Below are positions 8,110 through 12,067 of a stretch of 12,067 nucleotides of DNA, in pieces. The DNA comes from JARFVT01 sp036677425. Its GTDB lineage: Bacteria; Pseudomonadota; Alphaproteobacteria; UBA8366; Aestuariispiraceae. Numbering within the stretch: position 1 is the stretch's first letter; each line of letters begins with the position of its first letter. The stretch covers positions 1 to 12,067 of the forward strand of contig JARFVT010000004.1 of the NCBI GenBank assembly GCA_036677425.1, given 5' to 3'. The notes below the pieces were generated by a model, which worked only from the letters and a program-made list of their open reading frames with translations, did no database searches and was not told the origin of the DNA. Made by a program: the position numbers and the translations under genes.

Positions 8110-10378
8110 TGACGGGCTTTGAATTTATAGATTCAATTATAAAATTAATCAAAATAGACAGTACTGACATTGTATCAAAAACATGTTTCCCCGTTACAGC
8201 TGATTGTAGTCCGTGGATATTATCGTTAGGTTCTATGTCTTTGTAAGCCTTAATAACTTTCTTTTGGCTTCCTCGTAAATTTGACCCAAAAAACACTCAA
8301 TATGCGGGTATCTACATTACTGGAACCATTTCTTAACTTATCAAAAAGGCTTCGCATTCTTTGTTCAGGGCTGAATTTGGCTTTATCATTGTTCATTTTA
8401 TTTATTTCATCAGTGGAATAAAACTCATATGCAAATGCCTTTAGTGATATTTCAACTAAAGTACGAATGGCAATGCCAGCAAATGTTGGGTTTAAAACAT
8501 AGTTCTCTGAAATCCCTCTGATAATATCATTAATTTTTGGGTATTTATTAATCGTCGAGAACCTCTTATTTAATTTTTCAACTTCTTTGGTATTCGCGCG
8601 TTCAATGGTAACAGTAATATTTTTGCGCGAGATCAACTCCATGTTTTAAAGCCTTAAATTCAATTTTATAGTCCCCAGGGTTATTTTTGGGTGATAAGTT
8701 AAGCCCCTTTTGAATGATAGCATCTTTACATGAAATTTCTATTTCCTCTTCTAATAAATTCTTTAAAGAGGATTTATTAATTAATTTACGAAGTTGATAA
8801 TTCGTTCCGTAAACTATCTTTGGAGGTTTTTTTACTAACTCGAAAGCTGTATCCCGTTCAACAACATAAAACTTTTTGCTGATTGTTTCACCATTATAGG
8901 TGAATCTAATCTGATACTGTCCTGCCTCACTAACTGTGATTTCATCACTATCTTTACTTATGCTTACAAAATTGCTTTCTGCCTTAGTATCTATGTTATT
9001 TAGAGATAAATGTGCACTAACCTTTATTAGTTTTTTAAAATTAAATGGTTCATCCACATAAAGAGCGGGAATACTGCTCTTATCTTCAAAAATAACCGTT
9101 GGGTTTAGTTTACGACTGCGAATTTCGATATCTAATGAAGCAAAAATATTGGTAATGACGTTTTTCATTAAAAATTCGAATTTTTTTGACGCAAGCCCCA
9201 CCATAAATGAGTTTCGATCATTGGAAATTTTTAATGCTGAGGATCCTTCATCAAATTTATTAAAATGTACGTAACCAAATGTATTTTTTAGTTTATAGCT
9301 TGTAGCTTTTCTGTTTTGGGAAATTTGCGATAAACCTAGCCAGTCGTTATCCTTATTTATAATATTATATAAACCATAGTTATTAATATATACCCGAACG
9401 CCATATTCGTGAGTTAATTCGTTACTTGTTTTGTGAACCCATACGTAAAAGGCACCTGAAAAAGAATTTAATTTGACTGTAGAAAATTTCTCTAAACCTT
9501 CGTAAACCTCTTGAGCTTTTCCTAGGGTAATTCCCTTATCTCTAACAAACTCTTTCAAAGCATTATCATCCGATAAATCTAAAGATACATCGTTAAAAAT
9601 TGAATATGCCAGTCTCGTTATCTTGGTATGATATTTTTAGCCTATTATTATTGTAGCTAAATTTTGCTTTAGCAATGAAGAAGCCTTTGGAGCCTGTTTT
9701 TTTGATGTTATTATTATAAAAAGCTTCAATTTTTTTATTAATTTCTGGCGATATTAGAACGTCATTATGGTACAATTCAATATTAGGTAAGGATTTACTA
9801 TCTTTATAATATAGAATTGTAGATGAAATTAGTTTTTGCGGCTCACCATGACCCGTAATCATTTTAAAAGTTACATCGTCAACATTTTTGAGAATTAGTT
9901 CTGTTCCCTCAAATTCTTCATTTACTTCTTCATATATAATTTTAGCAGTCCCAGCCTTCCACTTAATATGATAAGATTTGTTATCTTCACGCGAAAATGT
10001 CTTAATTTCTAAATCTGTACATAAATTAAAAGCAGTAAAAATACCTTGCCCTTTACTACCCGCATAATATTCATCAATTCGTGAGAGTTTATTGCTCGAA
10101 GACATTTTTGACGATGTGGTAACCAATTCAAGCTTTGAAATATCATCCGCGCTAAATCCATATCCATTATCAATAATACGAATTCTTTGTTTATCTTCTT
10201 CGATGTATATTTTAATTACATCCATTTTAATGTAGCATGAATCAGAAGAATTCTTGATTAGTTCAGACAATGCCACTATTGGTGCAAAAGCTACGGCAAA
10301 AATTTTTTCAAGATTATTTTCTGGAATTGATAATGAAACAGTTGGCATAACTTTCCCTTTTTTAACAAATTTAAACAT
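8102..10378 (-). CDS. MORC/MutL-like GHKL ATPase, putative R-M-like effector (three frameshifts)
   Basis: The reconstructed protein is 757 aa. The GHKL motifs are clear: ELIKNSSDS (residues 39-47), IIDNGYGF (68-75), AGSKGQGIF (106-114) and a GTEL strand near 158. GVRVY at about 326-330 and NDWLGL at about 344-349 match the second subdomain of MORC-type ATPases. A beta-rich, Ig-like segment follows. The C-terminal part has RTLVEISLKAF and IHGLQSAVTG, which looks helical and possibly HEPN-like, but that is weak. I see no classical nuclease motif. Breaks, each one base too many, are at 9595-9599, 8620-8624 and 8288-8293; every join restores a sensible protein. ATG 10348 (MPTVSL), with AAGGG upstream, is an alternative start. 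MutL/MORC homologues are known beside DNA methyltransferases in restriction-modification-like clusters, and this gene faces one. Confidence 0.8.
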
Positions 10379-10446
10379 CTGTCATTCCATCAATGCACAA
10401 CTTATATTAGTTGTTTTCATTAACATAACAATACTAAAGGTATACT

Positions 10447-10474
10447 AATATAATCATTCTATTATTTCGTGCAA
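10447..10474 (-). promoter_or_regulatory. Possible promoter of the GHKL ATPase gene
   Basis: On the minus strand, TTGCAC (10469-10474) and TATATT (10447-10452) are separated by 16 bp, about 70 bp upstream of the ATPase start. The region is so AT-rich that chance matches are expected, and a second, nearer pairing is also possible. Confidence 0.35.
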
Positions 10475-10495
10475 TGTTTTTGTATGTCGTATCAA

Positions 10496-10515
10496 TTTGG
10501 TTAAAATTAACCAAA
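10496..10515. repeat. Perfect 9-bp inverted repeat (operator-like)
   Basis: TTTGGTTAA and TTAACCAAA face each other around AA, a 20-bp palindrome. It lies just upstream of the possible ATPase promoter and left of the oriT candidate. It could bind a dimeric regulator or a relaxosome protein. No T-tract follows, so it is not a typical terminator. Confidence 0.5.
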
Positions 10516-10556
10516 ACCATCAATTTAAATTTGTTGAGCATGTAATGCGAATAAAA

Positions 10557-10610
10557 CCATTGAATAATGGCAGGTGTGATAGTGGGTACACTTCACCATC
10601 CTGCCGTCTT
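10557..10610 (+). other. Probable origin of transfer (oriT) with IncP-type nic site
   Basis: The segment contains TTCACCATCCTGCCG (10592-10606). CATCCTG^C fits the YATCCTG^Y nic consensus of IncP- and VirD2-type relaxases, and the preceding TTCACC also resembles the RP4 region. Predicted nic is between 10603 and 10604 on the plus strand. Just 5' is the short palindrome AGTG-ggta-CACT (10581-10592), inside a larger GGCAGG (10569-10574) / CCTGCC (10600-10605) inverted repeat. A further hairpin CCATT-gaat-AATGG lies at 10557-10570. A nic site beside inverted repeats is the usual oriT design, and the window encodes a MobP-type relaxase to act on it. The distance of almost 5 kb from the relaxase gene end is unusual. 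Cleavage is predicted, not shown. Confidence 0.65.
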
Positions 10611-10643
10611 AACGACAGATCAAGATAGAGCAAGAAGTTAGAA

Positions 10644-10685
10644 AACACAGAGCAACACAGAGCAACACAGAGCAACACAGAGCAA
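10644..10685. repeat. Tandem repeat, AACACAGAGC x 4
   Basis: Four exact copies of the 10-bp unit AACACAGAGC run from 10644 to 10683, followed by AA of a fifth. One unit is about one turn of the DNA helix, so a protein binding it would sit on one face. It lies 40 bp right of the predicted nic. It might be a binding array for a relaxosome or recombinase accessory protein, or a simple replication-slippage array. No replication initiator gene is present in the window to support an iteron role. Confidence 0.85.
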
Positions 10686-10842
10686 AAACCACCTAAAACT
10701 ATAAAATAAACATATAAAATTAAACTATTAATTGCATTTACAAAAGTTCTAATTTAATGCAAATCTTGTCCTTGAAAAATTAAATCAACCATATAATATA
10801 AAAATAACTATTATAATTTCAATTTTTTATAAGGATAAAATA

Positions 10843-11443
10843 ATGCAACAAGCCATTGATTTTTACATATGAAAATAAACAAATTCGCACTCAACAAATT
10901 GATGGTCAAATATGGTTTATCGCCAAAGATATTTGTGAAATTTTAGATATAAAAAACTCAAGAGAGGCTATTAAAAATTTAGATGACGATGACAAAAAGA
11001 TTGTTAATCATGACACCCTTGGGGGAAAGCAAAATATATCCATAAAAATGAATCTGGGCTTTATTGTTTAATATTAAAAAGCCGCACCGCCGCATCTAAA
11101 AAATTCAAACGTTGGGTAACTCATGATGTTCTACCGCAAATAGAAAAACTGGCTCATATGTTTCGCAAGAAACTGTTGATATTTATATTCAGGATTAGAA
11201 AATGAAGTTAAAAAACTAAAAGCTTTACGGGAAGAAGAAAGAGAAAGATACATAAGTCTATTAGAAAAAACAGTAACCTTACAAGAACATGATAAGGAAT
11301 ATATTTTACTGAATGATCGCATTGGTTTTGCCAAAAATTTATCTAAATATGGATATTTTACATCGGAAGAAATAAGTGCTATTTCTGGCGGCAATAAAAA
11401 ATTCATCGATTATATCAACAAAAAACATAAAACAAAGCATTAA
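10843..11443 (+). CDS. BRO-N domain phage-antirepressor-like protein (frameshifted)
   Basis: The reconstructed protein is 200 aa. Residues 1-100 match a BRO-N/antirepressor N-domain: a DGQIWFIAKDICEILDI start, DDDDKKIV, the NESGLYCLI core and FKRWVTHDVLPQI. The second half is a charged coiled coil (ENEVKKLKALREEERERY). A C-terminal tail follows (GFAKNLSKYGYFTSEEIS). The start is ATG 10843 with AAGGA at 10831-10835. Read directly it breaks at once: one extra T in 10860-10864, then missing bases at the A-runs 11044-11048 and 11144-11148 and at TT 11188-11189. Each repair extends the protein and the total comes out in frame. Such proteins are common on phages and mobile elements, where many act as regulators. 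Four breaks in 600 bp is the highest density here, so this copy may truly be decaying. Confidence 0.7.
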
Positions 11444-11445
11444 TA

Positions 11446-12067
11446 ATGAGAGTTGCAATTTACGCCAGACATTCCACACATATGCAAGAACATAGTACAA
11501 ATGACCAAATCGATATATGTAAAAAATGGTGTGAACAAAATAATTATTTTATAACAGAAATATATTCTGATGAGGCTGTTTCTGGCTCTTCAATGATTAA
11601 TCGTGATGGTATAAATGATTTAATCGATGCGGCGGTTGCTGGTGAATTTGAAAAACTAATTTGCGAAGATTTATCGAGATTATCACGTGATCAAGGCGAT
11701 ATAGCCAATTTCCATAAAAAACTATCATTTTTAAATATAAAAATTGAAACTTTAAACGAAGGTTCAATTAATGCATTACATATTGGCCTAAAAGGTACAA
11801 TGAATGCAATTTTTATAAGTGATTTAGCAAAAAAAACACGGCGCGGCGTAATTTCTGCTGTTTTTAAAGGGTGCTGTTCCTGGCGGCAAATTATATGGCT
11901 ATGATATTCATCGAGTTTTTATAAATGAGAAAGTAGCCACTGGTCTGCGTAAAATAAATCACGACCAAGCAAAAATTGTCAAATTTATATATGATGAATA
12001 TTTAAATGAAAAAACATTATCAGAAATAGCCGCTAGCTTAAATAAAAAACAAATTCCATCGCCTAAG
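11446..12067 (+). CDS. Large serine recombinase, 3' end outside the window (frameshifted)
   Basis: The N-terminal resolvase catalytic domain begins IYARHSTHMQEHSTNDQID, with Ser10 as the likely nucleophile. It continues with SDEAVSGSSMINRDG and EDLSRLSRDQGD. After about residue 140 the protein reads GAVPGGKLYGYDI and IAASLNKKQIPSPK, the start of the 'recombinase' domain of large serine recombinases. So this is an integrase- or transposase-type enzyme, not a small resolvase. It starts 2 bp after the antirepressor-like stop and is probably co-transcribed with it; no strong ribosome site is visible. One extra G in 11869-11871 ends the direct reading at 11902-11904; removing it keeps the frame open to the window edge. 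It may integrate or excise the element, but no attachment site is identifiable. Confidence 0.8.

Larger units (their letters stand above)
10379..10842. other. Non-coding control region between the ATPase and antirepressor-like genes
   Basis: No convincing gene is present across these 464 bases. Besides the palindrome, oriT candidate and tandem repeat listed separately, it holds ACAACT-tatatt-AGTTGT (10397-10414), a small inverted repeat in the ATPase leader. It also holds a TATAAT (10792-10797) about 45 bp before the antirepressor-like start, which may be that gene's -10 box. The upstream -35 candidates there are poorly spaced (TTGAAA at 14 bp, TTGTCC at 20 bp). Confidence 0.6.

Noticed and set aside
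10569..10605. tRNA-like or small RNA hairpin
   Set aside because: The stem is short and interrupted, and the sequence is better explained as a nic region with its inverted repeats.
10644..10685. CRISPR array
   Set aside because: The 10-bp units are contiguous with no spacers, and no cas gene is present.
11131..11406. 91-codon minus-strand open frame
   Set aside because: It is antisense to the coiled-coil part of the BRO-N protein, which reads continuously once single-base gaps are allowed.

Overview
The window is AT-rich DNA from a mobilizable element (plasmid or integrative mobilizable element), most likely of an alphaproteobacterium. That host guess rests on the style of the mobilization genes (ArdC/primase fusion, ribbon-helix-helix accessory protein, long-tailed MobP relaxase) and is not firm.

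Layout, left to right. (1) 11-5799, plus strand: a mobilization operon. It holds a small acidic protein, an ArdC/metallopeptidase/DUF5710/Toprim primase fusion, a ribbon-helix-helix relaxosome protein, two small unrecognised genes, and a MobP-type relaxase whose tail carries a second ArdC-N-like region and a second DUF5710 domain. An acidic motif (core MGxFxEEA[IL]SxDD) occurs once in the small first protein and twice in the relaxase tail. (2) 5807-6671, plus strand: a promoter, then a two-gene unit with a 73-aa putative antitoxin overlapping a Zeta-family kinase toxin. (3) 6749-10378: a plus-strand DNA methyltransferase and a minus-strand MORC/MutL-like GHKL ATPase that meet tail to tail with an 8-bp overlap. 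This resembles the restriction-modification-like neighbourhoods already described for prokaryotic MORC homologues, and is the best candidate for an incompletely described defence system. (4) 10379-10842: non-coding, with inverted repeats, an IncP-type nic sequence (CATCCTG^C, a probable oriT) and four copies of a 10-bp tandem repeat. (5) 10843-12067, plus strand: a BRO-N phage-antirepressor-like gene followed 2 bp later by a large serine recombinase that runs off the window.

Almost every gene longer than about 80 codons is broken by single-base indels, mostly in homopolymers or as doubled bases. I count 16, and in each case the protein continues in the shifted frame with conserved motifs or a typical tail. 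Only the acidic protein, the ribbon-helix-helix protein and the antitoxin are intact. Uncorrected long-read error is the simplest explanation; decay of the element is the alternative. Coordinates below are for reconstructed whole genes, and each entry says where the frame breaks.

Working model: relaxase, ribbon-helix-helix protein and oriT move the element. ArdC-type domains, and perhaps the acidic motif, protect incoming DNA. The Toprim primase may start complementary-strand synthesis. The toxin-antitoxin pair and methyltransferase/GHKL pair are cargo for maintenance or defence, and the serine recombinase may integrate or resolve the element.
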